Origin: Candidatus Coatesiibacteriota bacterium
GTDB taxonomy: Bacteria > RBG-13-66-14 > B26-G2
DNA length: 21,834 bases
Assembly (NCBI GenBank): GCA_003647715.1
Contig: QMNJ01000011.1
Coordinates: 1-21,834, forward strand
Direction of reading: 5' to 3'
Of the stretch, positions 1-7,468 are shown one piece after another. The notes under the pieces are model-generated. The model was not told the origin of the DNA, did not search any database, and was given only the letters and a program-made list of their open reading frames with translations. The first letter of the stretch is position 1. Each line of letters opens with the position of its first letter. The position numbers were made by a program, and so were the translations under genes.

Positions 1-30
1 AAAAAATTGTGCGGTCATGAACAAGGTAAC

Positions 31-36
31 AGGAGG
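31..36 (+). promoter_or_regulatory. Shine-Dalgarno site fixing the start of the first phosphofructokinase
   Basis: AGGAGG lies 7 bases before the ATG at 44. The upstream in-frame ATG at 17 has no such site. The family's N-terminal beta strand begins right after the ATG at 44, so this site decides the start. Confidence 0.75.
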
Positions 37-43
37 TAAAAAG

Positions 44-1075
44 ATGCATCTTGGAATTCTTACTGGAGGTGGGGACTGCCCTGGACTCAACGCAGCAATC
101 AGGGCTGTGGTAAGAAGAGCCATAGGTAAGTATGAACACCAAGTTACGGGTATCCGCTATGGATGGAAGGGTCTAATAGAGGGGATATATATCCCACTTG
201 ATACAAACAGTGTTTCCGGAATTCTTGACAAGGGTGGAACTCTGCTCGGCACATCAAGAACCAACCCATTCAAGAATAGCGAGCGTCTCCAGGACCTTTT
301 TAGCAATATGAAAAGTGCAAATTTTGACGCAATAATCGCAATTGGTGGTGAAGACACATTAGGTGTAGCAGAGCGACTCCATAGAGAATACAATGTCCCG
401 ATAGTTGGGATACCCAAGACAATTGATAATGACCTAAATGAAACCGATTACACCATTGGTTTCTGGAGTTCCATCAACACCGCAGTTGATGCCATAGATA
501 GATTGAGAACTACTGCGGAGAGTCATAACAGAGTAATGATTGCAGAGGTTATGGGACGGCATGCGGGTTGGATAGCAACCTATGCTGGAATATGCAGTGG
601 TGCTGATATTATCCTTACTCCAGAGTTTGAAATGTCAATAGATGAGATAGTTGACATTCTCAACGCAAGGTTAGATAGAGGACGGGACTTCACAATCATA
701 GTTGTAGCCGAGGGGGCAAAGCTAAAGGAGATGGGTGAACTGGTAACCAGTGAAAAAAGAGACGAATTTGGTCATGTATATCTCGGGGGCATCAGCCAAA
801 TACTGGCTGATGAGATTGAGAAGAGGACTGACCTTCAGGCGAGAGCTACCATCCTCGGCTACACCCAGAGAGGTGGAACACCTACCCCCTATGACCGTTT
901 CATAGCAACCTTACTTGGCGTTAAAGCAGCCGACCTGGCATCAGAGGGTAAGTTCGGTTATATGGTAGCACTGAAGGGCAATGATGTGGTGCCAGTAAAG
1001 CTTTCAAAGGCGATAGAAAGATTAAAACAGGTTGACAAGGAGACCTATGATATCGCAAGGGTATTTTTTGGATAA
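44..1075 (+). CDS. pfp: 6-phosphofructokinase, pyrophosphate-dependent type
   Basis: This enzyme interconverts fructose 6-phosphate and fructose 1,6-bisphosphate in the cytoplasm. It has the PFK fold: GGGDCPG at residues 8-14, GGEDTLG at 101-107, PKTIDND at 124-130 and MGRHAGW near 170. In this family an Asp after GG(D/E) together with a Lys in PKTIDND marks pyrophosphate users, while ATP enzymes carry Gly at both sites. Both PPi determinants are present: Asp104 and Lys125, the latter equivalent to Gly124 of E. coli PfkA. GGEDTLG and MGRHAGW also match the actinobacterial-type PPi-PFK group. The length, 343 residues, is normal. The start at 44 has a strong AGGAGG; an in-frame ATG at 17 does not. 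Aldolase and a second, ATP-type PFK follow on the same strand. The PPi reaction is reversible, so the enzyme could serve glycolysis and gluconeogenesis. Family membership is certain; donor choice is inferred from residues. Confidence 0.93.
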   Translation: MHLGILTGGGDCPGLNAAIRAVVRRAIGKYEHQVTGIRYGWKGLIEGIYIPLDTNSVSGILDKGGTLLGTSRTNPFKNSERLQDLFSNMKSANFDAIIAIGGEDTLGVAERLHREYNVPIVGIPKTIDNDLNETDYTIGFWSSINTAVDAIDRLRTTAESHNRVMIAEVMGRHAGWIATYAGICSGADIILTPEFEMSIDEIVDILNARLDRGRDFTIIVVAEGAKLKEMGELVTSEKRDEFGHVYLGGISQILADEIEKRTDLQARATILGYTQRGGTPTPYDRFIATLLGVKAADLASEGKFGYMVALKGNDVVPVKLSKAIERLKQVDKETYDIARVFFG

Positions 1076-1124
1076 GCGATTATTTACACTTTCTTTTCTA
1101 TTCAGAAGATAAGGAGGAATTTAT

Positions 1125-2048
1125 ATGCCATTGGTTTCTGCTAAGGAGATTTTAGAAAAAGCGAAGAATGAACACTATGCGGTGGGTGCATTCAACATAA
1201 ACAATATGGAGATACTTCAGGGGATAATTAATGCCTGCAGGAAGTACTCCTCACCGGCGATAATTGGAGCAAGTGAGGGCGCTATTAGATATGCTGGTTT
1301 CAAATATATTGTATCTATGGTAAAACTTGCTGCAGACGAAAGCGGACTACCAATTGCACTGCATCTTGACCATGGCAAGAATATAGACACCATCGCACAA
1401 TGTATTGGAGGCGGCTTCACCTCCATAATGATAGACGGTTCTCACCTAAATTTTGAAGAGAACATAAAGGTAACCAAGCAGGTAGTTGACCTCGCCAGAC
1501 CAAAAGGGCTTTCAGTTGAGGGTGAGCTAGGGCGCCTGTCAGGTATAGAAGATTTAGTAGATGTGGAGGAAAGAGATGCGACCCTCACAGACCCCGACTC
1601 TGCCGTTGAGTTTGTGGAGAGAACGGGAGTTGACTTTCTCGCTGTTGCGATAGGAACATCCCACGGCGCCTATAAGTTTAAAGGCGACCCAAAACTTGAC
1701 ATCAAGCGACTGAAAGAGATAAAAGAAAAAGTGAACATCCCTTTAGTTCTACACGGTGCCTCAAGCGTCCCTGAGTGGGTTCTTAAGAGAGCAACCACAT
1801 ATGGTGCTGTGTTGAAGGGCGCAAAGGGAGTGCCCGAAGATGCCATAAAAGAAGCCATAGATAACGGCATCTGCAAGATTAATATTGATACCGATTTACG
1901 CCTGGCTCTCCTTGGGGCAGTAAGGGAGGTCCTATCTGAGAATCCTGAGGAGTTTGACCCAAGAAAATACCTTGGGGCAGGTAGAGACGCTATAGAGAAG
2001 GTTGTATCTGAAAAGATAGCGCTTTTTGGCTCAGCTGGAAAGGCATAA
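1125..2048 (+). CDS. fba: Class II fructose-bisphosphate aldolase
   Basis: This metal-dependent aldolase cleaves fructose 1,6-bisphosphate to dihydroxyacetone phosphate and glyceraldehyde 3-phosphate, or runs in reverse. Class II features are visible: LHLDHG at residues 79-84 with Asp82 and zinc-ligand His83, VEGELGRL near 131-138 with an acidic zinc-site residue, GTSHGAYKF with His180, and VLHGASS with His210. The phosphate-binding end CKINIDTDLR is near 255-264. The length, 307 residues, is standard for this class. The start ATG at 1125 has AAGGAGGA at 1111-1118. The gene begins 49 bases after the PPi-type phosphofructokinase and ends 17 bases before the ATP-type one, so it is almost certainly co-transcribed with both. 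Its substrate is the product of its two neighbours. No unusual residues were seen. Confidence 0.96.
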   Translation: MPLVSAKEILEKAKNEHYAVGAFNINNMEILQGIINACRKYSSPAIIGASEGAIRYAGFKYIVSMVKLAADESGLPIALHLDHGKNIDTIAQCIGGGFTSIMIDGSHLNFEENIKVTKQVVDLARPKGLSVEGELGRLSGIEDLVDVEERDATLTDPDSAVEFVERTGVDFLAVAIGTSHGAYKFKGDPKLDIKRLKEIKEKVNIPLVLHGASSVPEWVLKRATTYGAVLKGAKGVPEDAIKEAIDNGICKINIDTDLRLALLGAVREVLSENPEEFDPRKYLGAGRDAIEKVVSEKIALFGSAGKA

Positions 2049-2065
2049 TTTAGACGGTGTTTACG

Positions 2066-3046
2066 ATGAACAGAAAACCAGCAACCTTCCCCATAGGTAT
2101 TATAACGAGTGGTGGGGATGCACCAGGGATGAATGCTGCTATAAGAGCGGTGGTCAGAGATGGGCTTGATAAAAACCTCCTGATATACGGCATCCACAGT
2201 GGTTATCAGGGTCTCATTGACGATGAAGTAGATGAAATGGAGATGGGAAGTGTGTCGGGTATAATTAATCGGGGGGGGACTATTCTTCGTTCAGGAAGGT
2301 CAATGGAGTTCTACAAGATTAGTGGGATGGAGAAGGCATACAAGACCTGTATGAAATACGGTATAGAGGGCTTGATAATCATAGGGGGGGACGGAACCAT
2401 AAGAGGTGCAAATGAATTTCATAAGAACTTTGGCATAAATGTGGTCTGCCTTCCCGCAAGCATAGACAATGATATATACGGAACTCAGTATGCCATAGGT
2501 TATGATACTGCTATAAATACTGCTGTCTCGGCATTGGACAGAGTCAGGGAGACGGCAGAGAGTCATGAGCGAATATTTGTAGTAGAGGTGATGGGAAGAG
2601 ACAGTGGTGCAATTGCCTCCGCCGTTGCTCTCGCATCCGGCGCTGAGTATGTATTTGTTCCGGAGGAGAAGAGAAATATCAAAGAACTGGTCTCGCGACT
2701 TGTCCAGGGAGTGGAGAGAGGCAAGGGCTCCTTCATAATCGTGGTGGCGGAGGGCGTATCAAGCGCCTATGATATAGCCAGAAACATTGAGGACAAGACC
2801 AGCAGGGAGACCAGGGTCCTTGTTCTGGGGCACCTGCAGAGGGGTGGTCCCCCCACCGCCAACGACAGAATCCTCGGTAGTATCCTTGGTGCAAAGGCGG
2901 TTGATGTTCTCCTTAGCGGTGAAAAATCATCATTCATTGGAATAGAGGGAACAGACCTTGTGGTAAGAAAATTATCACAGGTTGTGGGAAGAACCAGTGA
3001 ATATCCAAGGAAGTATTATGAACTGGCACTTATCCTTGGCAAATAA
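2066..3046 (+). CDS. pfkA: 6-phosphofructokinase, ATP-dependent type
   Basis: This second phosphofructokinase phosphorylates fructose 6-phosphate with a nucleotide donor, probably ATP. The PFK fold is complete: ITSGGDAPGMNAAIR at the N-terminus, INRGGT near 67-72, GGDGT at 107-111, IDND at 133-136, VEVMGRDSG near 172-180 and LGHLQRGG. Gly at the third position after GG marks ATP users, in contrast to Asp104 in the first gene of this cluster. One oddity is LPASIDND where E. coli PfkA has LPGTIDND, so the Gly124 and Thr125 equivalents are Ala and Ser. The length, 326 residues, is normal. The start is uncertain: a GTG at 2057 is in frame, but ATG 2066 places the usual short leader before the first strand. 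Neither has a strong Shine-Dalgarno, which suggests coupling to the aldolase gene ending 17 bases upstream. Confidence 0.94.
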   Translation: MNRKPATFPIGIITSGGDAPGMNAAIRAVVRDGLDKNLLIYGIHSGYQGLIDDEVDEMEMGSVSGIINRGGTILRSGRSMEFYKISGMEKAYKTCMKYGIEGLIIIGGDGTIRGANEFHKNFGINVVCLPASIDNDIYGTQYAIGYDTAINTAVSALDRVRETAESHERIFVVEVMGRDSGAIASAVALASGAEYVFVPEEKRNIKELVSRLVQGVERGKGSFIIVVAEGVSSAYDIARNIEDKTSRETRVLVLGHLQRGGPPTANDRILGSILGAKAVDVLLSGEKSSFIGIEGTDLVVRKLSQVVGRTSEYPRKYYELALILGK

Positions 3047-3056
3047 TGCTAAAATT

Positions 3057-3061
3057 AGGAG
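3057..3061 (+). promoter_or_regulatory. Shine-Dalgarno site fixing the bactofilin start
   Basis: AGGAG lies 5 bases before the ATG at 3067. The alternative ATG at 3046 overlaps the preceding stop codon but has no Shine-Dalgarno sequence. The ATG at 3067 is therefore preferred. Confidence 0.6.
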
Positions 3062-3066
3062 CAGAT

Positions 3067-3474
3067 ATGACTGAATGGGAAAAGAGGACCATTGACACCG
3101 AATTCACCACAATAATTGGTAAAGGTGACAGATTCTACGGTGATATTAGGGGGAAGGGAAACCTGAAGGTTGAGGGAGTAGTGATTGGCGATATTGATAT
3201 TAAGGGTATAGTGTTCATTGACATAAATGCTGTGGTTGAGGGAGATATAAAAGCAAAAGACATTACTATAGCAGGACAGGTTAAGGGGAATGTTAATATA
3301 AAAAGACGAGCAGAGGTGTTCGGCTCAGCGCGTCTATATGGTGAGATATACTCAAAGTTTCTTTTTATAGATGAAGGTGTCAAAGGTAAATTTAATGTAG
3401 ATGCAGGTAAGAAGCAAACCCATACATTCGCAGAAAGAAGAAGAGCATATATCCCGGATAAGAACAAAAGGTAA
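3067..3474 (+). CDS. Bactofilin (polymer-forming cytoskeletal protein)
   Basis: Bactofilins self-assemble without nucleotides into filaments that organise cell shape, stalks or polar complexes. The protein has the family's right-handed beta-helix pattern. After a short polar N-terminus (about 15 residues) comes IIGKGDRFYGDIRGKGNLKVEG, which is given here only as its key repeats: short hydrophobic strands separated by Gly or Asp turns and spaced about 17-18 residues, such as VEGVVIGDI, IKGIVFIDINAVVEGDI, ITIAGQVKGNV and FGSARLYGEI. A basic C-terminal tail ends in DKNKR. At 135 residues it is typical. The gene begins 20 bases after the ATP-type phosphofructokinase and is probably in the same transcript, although the link to glycolysis is not obvious. 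Family recognition is strong; its cellular role here is unknown. Confidence 0.88.
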   Translation: MTEWEKRTIDTEFTTIIGKGDRFYGDIRGKGNLKVEGVVIGDIDIKGIVFIDINAVVEGDIKAKDITIAGQVKGNVNIKRRAEVFGSARLYGEIYSKFLFIDEGVKGKFNVDAGKKQTHTFAERRRAYIPDKNKR

Positions 3475-3502
3475 AAAAGCACAAATTACAGTATCCTGAA
3501 AT
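3473..3502 (-). terminator. Weak intrinsic terminator for the minus-strand operon
   Basis: Read on the minus strand, ATTTCAG-GATA-CTGTAAT forms a 7-bp stem with one T-T mismatch and a 4-base loop. It is followed after six bases by a run of six T. It sits between convergent genes, downstream of the sulfatase-fold gene, and overlaps the end of the bactofilin gene. The mismatch and the spacing make it a weak call. Confidence 0.35.
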
Positions 3503-3521
3503 CATATCTTAAGATAAACAC

Positions 3522-5453
3522 TCATTGTATATATCCAAGCGAGCGTAGCGACTCTTTTATATACTCTTCATCCACCTCGCCCTTCATATATAGCGTTTTC
3601 TTCAGAATTCTATCCCTTATTCTACCCTCTTGAGCAAGGTATTTCTCCATATATAATGACATTTCATTTTTCAATGCCTCATCGTTCAATTCTACAAGTT
3701 CTTTGAAATCGTTGTATAAATAATCATCCCCATTCTCAAGATTGAGGATATATGTATATTCACCATCTCGGTAAGAAACCATCTGGTCTCCATATAAAAG
3801 TTTCTCTGATATAGCAGGCAGATGAGACCTCTTATTTATCATAGAGGGAAGCAAGCTCTCAGCCAGAATCTCACCATCATAGTGTATCCGGGTAATCTCA
3901 AGGATTGTGGGGAATATATCCATCAACCTCACCTGAGACTCAATCCTCATACCATCATCTTTATGTGGTAGATGGATAATCAACGGGACACCGACTACCT
4001 CCCGATGAACACTATGACCGTGCTCAAATCCACCATGCTCCCAGTGTTCCTCTCCATGGTCTGATGTAAATATAAATATCACCTCATCAAATATTCCCCT
4101 GCTCTTTAAGATATTTACCATCTCACCAAGTATATAATCAGCACACCTCACCTCAGCCCTGTATAATTCTCTTATGTGCTCTCTCTCCACCTCATCATCT
4201 ATCACTAGTTTTCCATCTCTATACATTGATAATTCCTGAACCCTTACCCTTCTTTCAAATCTACCTCTGTAATCACTTTCGTTTTCCCTGAACCTGTCAG
4301 GAGGGTCATAGGGTAAATGGGTCTCCATTAGATGTAGATAAACAAAGCATCCGCTTTTTGGGACTTTTTTCAAGACCTTAAGGCACAGGTTCCACTGAAT
4401 AGACCTTAACCTATTATGAAATACACCAGTAACCAATCTTACTGCCTTATTCAATGCCCTCTCCCACCCTGTATTATAGCCATAAGGCATATCCAGACCG
4501 AAGTCAACCAGTCGTTCCTCATCAATATGGTAATAGTTATCAAAACCCTTACTGTATTTGAAGCTGTTAGACAATAGTGGGTTGCAAACCACCGCATAGG
4601 TCTCATATCCATTTCTGGATAGAACTTCTGGAAGGGTATCATGTAGCAAGTAGGGTTGGTTTGAAGAGACAGCAATAGCACCTGGTGGAAGCCCCGTCCA
4701 CATTGAAGAAACAGAGGGAAGGGTCCAGGACGACTGCGCTATGCAATTACTAAAAACGGTGCTTTTCACTCCAAGATAAGTGATATTAGGTGTAATATCA
4801 TCTGTGGATGAATATAGGGATAGATAGCGGGTATTCATTGCATCCTCCACTAATACTATAATTGAAGGTCTATTTGAGTGAATGTCTCTATAGAAATCGT
4901 TAGCCCCAATAAGAGGCATTAATGTAAAGTATAAGACATATATCAAGCAGGAGATAGGAAACAAAAATAGCAAGACCCTTAGTAAATTACTTCTGCTGTG
5001 CCATATAAATAGCAATAAAACCTGAACTATGACAACAGCCAGCGAGACCAGAAGCAATCTCTTCGTTAAAGCAAAACCATCCCACCCAAGATAGGTGTTA
5101 ATATTGCAGAGGTATGAAGTGGTTAGAATAATTAGAGCTAGACCAAAGTATTTTATTACTCTTATAATATTCTTATTGCCACTTTCATTTTTATAACCCA
5201 AAAAACATATAATTGTAAAAAGAGGAAAATATACTATTAAAGCAGTAGATATGGCTATGCCTGAGTAGAAAAAGAATATATTATTAATGTGGATAATATA
5301 TCCCCACCAGGTATGAAATGGCGTATCAACAATAGAACGGGGTATTTTCTGTAGTAGCCCATTCAGTGAACCCCCTATTACGGCTATACCTAATACTTCC
5401 TTTATACTATTTAAATTAAGTGATAAAACATTCCATAATCTTTTTATCACCAT
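3522..5453 (-). CDS. Membrane-anchored alkaline-phosphatase-superfamily (sulfatase-fold) enzyme
   Basis: This looks like a periplasm-facing hydrolase or phosphotransferase of the sulfatase/phosphoethanolamine-transferase type. About five membrane segments occupy residues 17-180, followed by a soluble sulfatase-fold domain. Visible active-site elements are IIVLVEDA with Asp204, SSWTLPSV with Thr244 at the nucleophile position, METHLPY near 376-382, SDHGEE with Asp465-His466, and GHSVHREVVGVPL near 479-491. The formylglycine motif C/S-x-P-x-R of true sulfatases is absent: the site reads T-L-P-S-V. A phosphate- or phospholipid-handling transferase is therefore more likely than a sulfatase. The second Asp of the usual DTLRADH pattern is Arg. 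The start overlaps the UbiB-like gene's end by 7 bases, indicating translational coupling. Substrate unknown. Confidence 0.8.
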   Translation of the reverse strand: MVIKRLWNVLSLNLNSIKEVLGIAVIGGSLNGLLQKIPRSIVDTPFHTWWGYIIHINNIFFFYSGIAISTALIVYFPLFTIICFLGYKNESGNKNIIRVIKYFGLALIILTTSYLCNINTYLGWDGFALTKRLLLVSLAVVIVQVLLLFIWHSRSNLLRVLLFLFPISCLIYVLYFTLMPLIGANDFYRDIHSNRPSIIVLVEDAMNTRYLSLYSSTDDITPNITYLGVKSTVFSNCIAQSSWTLPSVSSMWTGLPPGAIAVSSNQPYLLHDTLPEVLSRNGYETYAVVCNPLLSNSFKYSKGFDNYYHIDEERLVDFGLDMPYGYNTGWERALNKAVRLVTGVFHNRLRSIQWNLCLKVLKKVPKSGCFVYLHLMETHLPYDPPDRFRENESDYRGRFERRVRVQELSMYRDGKLVIDDEVEREHIRELYRAEVRCADYILGEMVNILKSRGIFDEVIFIFTSDHGEEHWEHGGFEHGHSVHREVVGVPLIIHLPHKDDGMRIESQVRLMDIFPTILEITRIHYDGEILAESLLPSMINKRSHLPAISEKLLYGDQMVSYRDGEYTYILNLENGDDYLYNDFKELVELNDEALKNEMSLYMEKYLAQEGRIRDRILKKTLYMKGEVDEEYIKESLRSLGYIQ

Positions 5454-7105
5454 TCACGCCCTCTGATTAAACTGAAGACCATCCAAAGACCCATAATTGC
5501 AGAGATAATATAACCAAGTATGCCAAATACGGATACACCATATACCAGTGGTCTTGTCTCTGCTGATATCATTAAAGAAGAACCAATCAATATGCCTGTT
5601 AAAATCATTGAGATAGATAAGTGGGATAATGACCTGTTTAAGGATAATATGTGTTTATCAATACCCTTATGTTCAAATTCCATTTTAAGAGTTCCCCTGC
5701 GAACTTTTTTCAGGATAAAATACAACTGCTCAGGGAGTTCATCAAGAAGTTCTAATGTATTAGTGATGAAGTTTTGCCCGCGCTTTAATAATCTCTTCGG
5801 GCTTATCTGCTCCATCATTATCTTTTTAGCAAAGGGTTTAGTCAGGTTTATCACATTAAACTCGGGGTCTATTTCTCTTGCCTCAGATTCAAGTATTGCA
5901 ATAACCTTGGCAAGAAGAATTAAATCACGAGGTGATTTAAGAGCATGTTCTCTGGCTACATCGGACATCTCGTCAATCAAATCTGAAATATTTATGTGCT
6001 TAAGTGGAAGACCATAAAATCTATTTACAAGATACTCTATATCCTCCTCCAGACCATCTAACTTCTCTTCGTCAGTTATTATCCAGAACTTTCTCATCTC
6101 CCGTGCTATGCCTGATGCTTCCCTATTCACAATTGCGAACATAATCCGTGAGAATAGGTCTTTTGTTGAATCAGAGATAATCCCAACCTGCCCACAGTCA
6201 AGGATAGCAATCTTATTATCGTCTAATACGAGAATGTTCCCTGGATGTGGGTCCGAGTGGAAGAAGCCCTCCTCAAATATCATTTTAAGAACAGCATTTA
6301 CCAATCTCTCAGCAATCATCTGTCCATCCGCCTCATTGACGCCCTCTTCAATTATCTCCCTCAACGACTTACCCTCTATATACTCAAGGGTAAGAACCTG
6401 CGTTGTGGTGAGCTCCCATATAACTTCGGGTATTACAATATATTCAAGGTCTGACAGAAAATCCCTCATGCGGTCTGTATTTGCCGCCTCCATATAGAAG
6501 TTTAATTCCCTATTTATTGCTTTCTTCAACTCTCTAACAATCCCAATAGGGTTATAAACCCTAGTGTCCGGAACTCTCCTAGTCATCCTCTCCGCTATAT
6601 AGCTCAAAATCTCCAGGTCCTGTTTCACCTGCTCTCTAATACCTGGTCTCAATATCTTTAACACAACCTCCCTTCCACCCTTCAATTGAGCCCTATGGAC
6701 CTGAGCAAGCGAAGCGGACTTGTACGCCCTCTTATCAATATATTCAAACCTTTTCTCATAATCATTGCCAAGTTCTCTCTTCAATGTATTCTCTAATTCC
6801 TCAAATGGAAGTGGAGGAGTTTCATCTAATAGCTTAGAGAACTCTCTTATAACATCTTTAGGGAGAATGTCAGGTCTTGAACTCAACAGTTGCCCGAACT
6901 TAATAAAAGTAGGTCCCAATTCCTCAATGGTCATTCTCAACCTCTCTGCCATAGGTCGTCGCTCTTGAATCTTTATTCTTGAAAGCCCCTTAATATGACC
7001 ACCAAGTTTAATAAGCCACCCAAAACCACTTGATTCAATTATGTATCCAAAACCGTGCAGAGCGAGAGCATTAACAATCTCTCTAATACGCTTGATATTC
7101 CTCAT
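5447..7105 (-). CDS. UbiB/ABC1/AarF family atypical kinase
   Basis: Members of this protein-kinase-like family support quinone biosynthesis or lipid homeostasis and bind ATP atypically. Numbered from ATG 7105, the family's N-terminal KxGQ motif is at 69-72 (KFGQ), SASLAQVHRA near 130-139, the lysine strand VVLKILRPG near 147-155, the catalytic loop HSDPHPGN at 283-290 and the metal-binding ILDCGQVG near 301-308. The usual DFG is DCG here. Two C-terminal hydrophobic segments (about 487-505 and 515-545) should anchor it in the membrane. The start is uncertain: the frame stays open to a TTG at 7177 and also has ATG at 7132. ATG 7105 gives 552 residues and the family's usual N-terminus. It is coupled by overlap to the downstream sulfatase-fold gene. 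No quinone-biosynthesis gene is visible nearby. Confidence 0.9.
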   Translation of the reverse strand: MRNIKRIREIVNALALHGFGYIIESSGFGWLIKLGGHIKGLSRIKIQERRPMAERLRMTIEELGPTFIKFGQLLSSRPDILPKDVIREFSKLLDETPPLPFEELENTLKRELGNDYEKRFEYIDKRAYKSASLAQVHRAQLKGGREVVLKILRPGIREQVKQDLEILSYIAERMTRRVPDTRVYNPIGIVRELKKAINRELNFYMEAANTDRMRDFLSDLEYIVIPEVIWELTTTQVLTLEYIEGKSLREIIEEGVNEADGQMIAERLVNAVLKMIFEEGFFHSDPHPGNILVLDDNKIAILDCGQVGIISDSTKDLFSRIMFAIVNREASGIAREMRKFWIITDEEKLDGLEEDIEYLVNRFYGLPLKHINISDLIDEMSDVAREHALKSPRDLILLAKVIAILESEAREIDPEFNVINLTKPFAKKIMMEQISPKRLLKRGQNFITNTLELLDELPEQLYFILKKVRRGTLKMEFEHKGIDKHILSLNRSLSHLSISMILTGILIGSSLMISAETRPLVYGVSVFGILGYIISAIMGLWMVFSLIRGREW

Positions 7106-7154
7106 CCTTACTCTAAGTGTAAATGTGTCCATAATTAGGTAGTTTATGTTATTA

Positions 7155-7208
7155 GTGCATTGATAAATAATATCCAAAGTAAATCAAAGTTCTAACCAAT
7201 CAATGCAC
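7155..7208. repeat. Perfect 10-bp inverted repeat upstream of the UbiB-like gene
   Basis: GTGCATTGAT at 7155-7164 is matched by its exact complement ATCAATGCAC at 7199-7208, with a 34-bp spacer. It lies between the small ORF ending at 7227 and the UbiB-like gene. There is no T-run after either arm, so it is not an intrinsic terminator. An operator, mRNA structure or chance are the possibilities. Confidence 0.5.
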
Positions 7209-7226
7209 AGTGAATACTTTACTCAC

Positions 7227-7400
7227 TTACTGGTCTTCTTCCTTAGTATTACTCTCCTTACTATTAGCTACATACTCAACCAATACCTTATCACCCTCAA
7301 CAACCTGAAATCCGTTTGCAATAGAAACCAGTTTTCTATTCTCACCTGGGTTCTTCTTCAACCACATCACTGCCCTTGCATATGCTTCATCATAATCCAT
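7227..7400 (-). CDS. Small acidic protein, 57 residues, unrecognised
   Basis: This short open frame fills the roughly 290-base gap between the HU-like and UbiB-like genes. The predicted protein starts MDYDEAYARAVMWLKKNP, continues through a short beta-rich middle (FQVVEGDKVLVEYVA) and ends in a charged tail (SKESNTKEEDQ). It has no signal peptide, membrane segment or cysteine. GGGGTGA lies four bases before the ATG as a plausible ribosome-binding site. The amino-acid composition is soluble and protein-like, whereas the overlapping plus-strand frame is rich in hydrophobic and Ser/Thr residues without a ribosome-binding site. Family unknown; no function is proposed. The evidence is position, direction with its neighbours, ribosome-binding site and composition only. 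Confidence 0.6.
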   Translation of the reverse strand: MDYDEAYARAVMWLKKNPGENRKLVSIANGFQVVEGDKVLVEYVANSKESNTKEEDQ

Positions 7401-7468
7401 ACCATCACCCCAAATCTACCTTTGTAGAAATATTACCACAAACTGAATAATTAAAACAGTTAATTCTC

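Noticed and set aside
1670..2197. 175-residue minus-strand frame across aldolase and the second phosphofructokinase
   Set aside because: Antisense to two confirmed genes with no recognisable domain.
3505..3516. 12-bp perfect palindrome TATCTTAAGATA between convergent genes
   Set aside because: It has no loop or T-run and is short enough to arise by chance in AT-rich DNA; no regulatory role could be supported.
7203..7427. 74-residue plus-strand frame opposite the small ORF
   Set aside because: It is against the direction of the neighbours, lacks a ribosome-binding site and is rich in Thr, Leu and His as expected of a shadow frame.
7440..7460. AACTG and CAGTT arms with an 11-base AT loop between the HU-like gene and the small ORF
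   Set aside because: Only five base pairs of stem and no T-run, so too weak to call a terminator.
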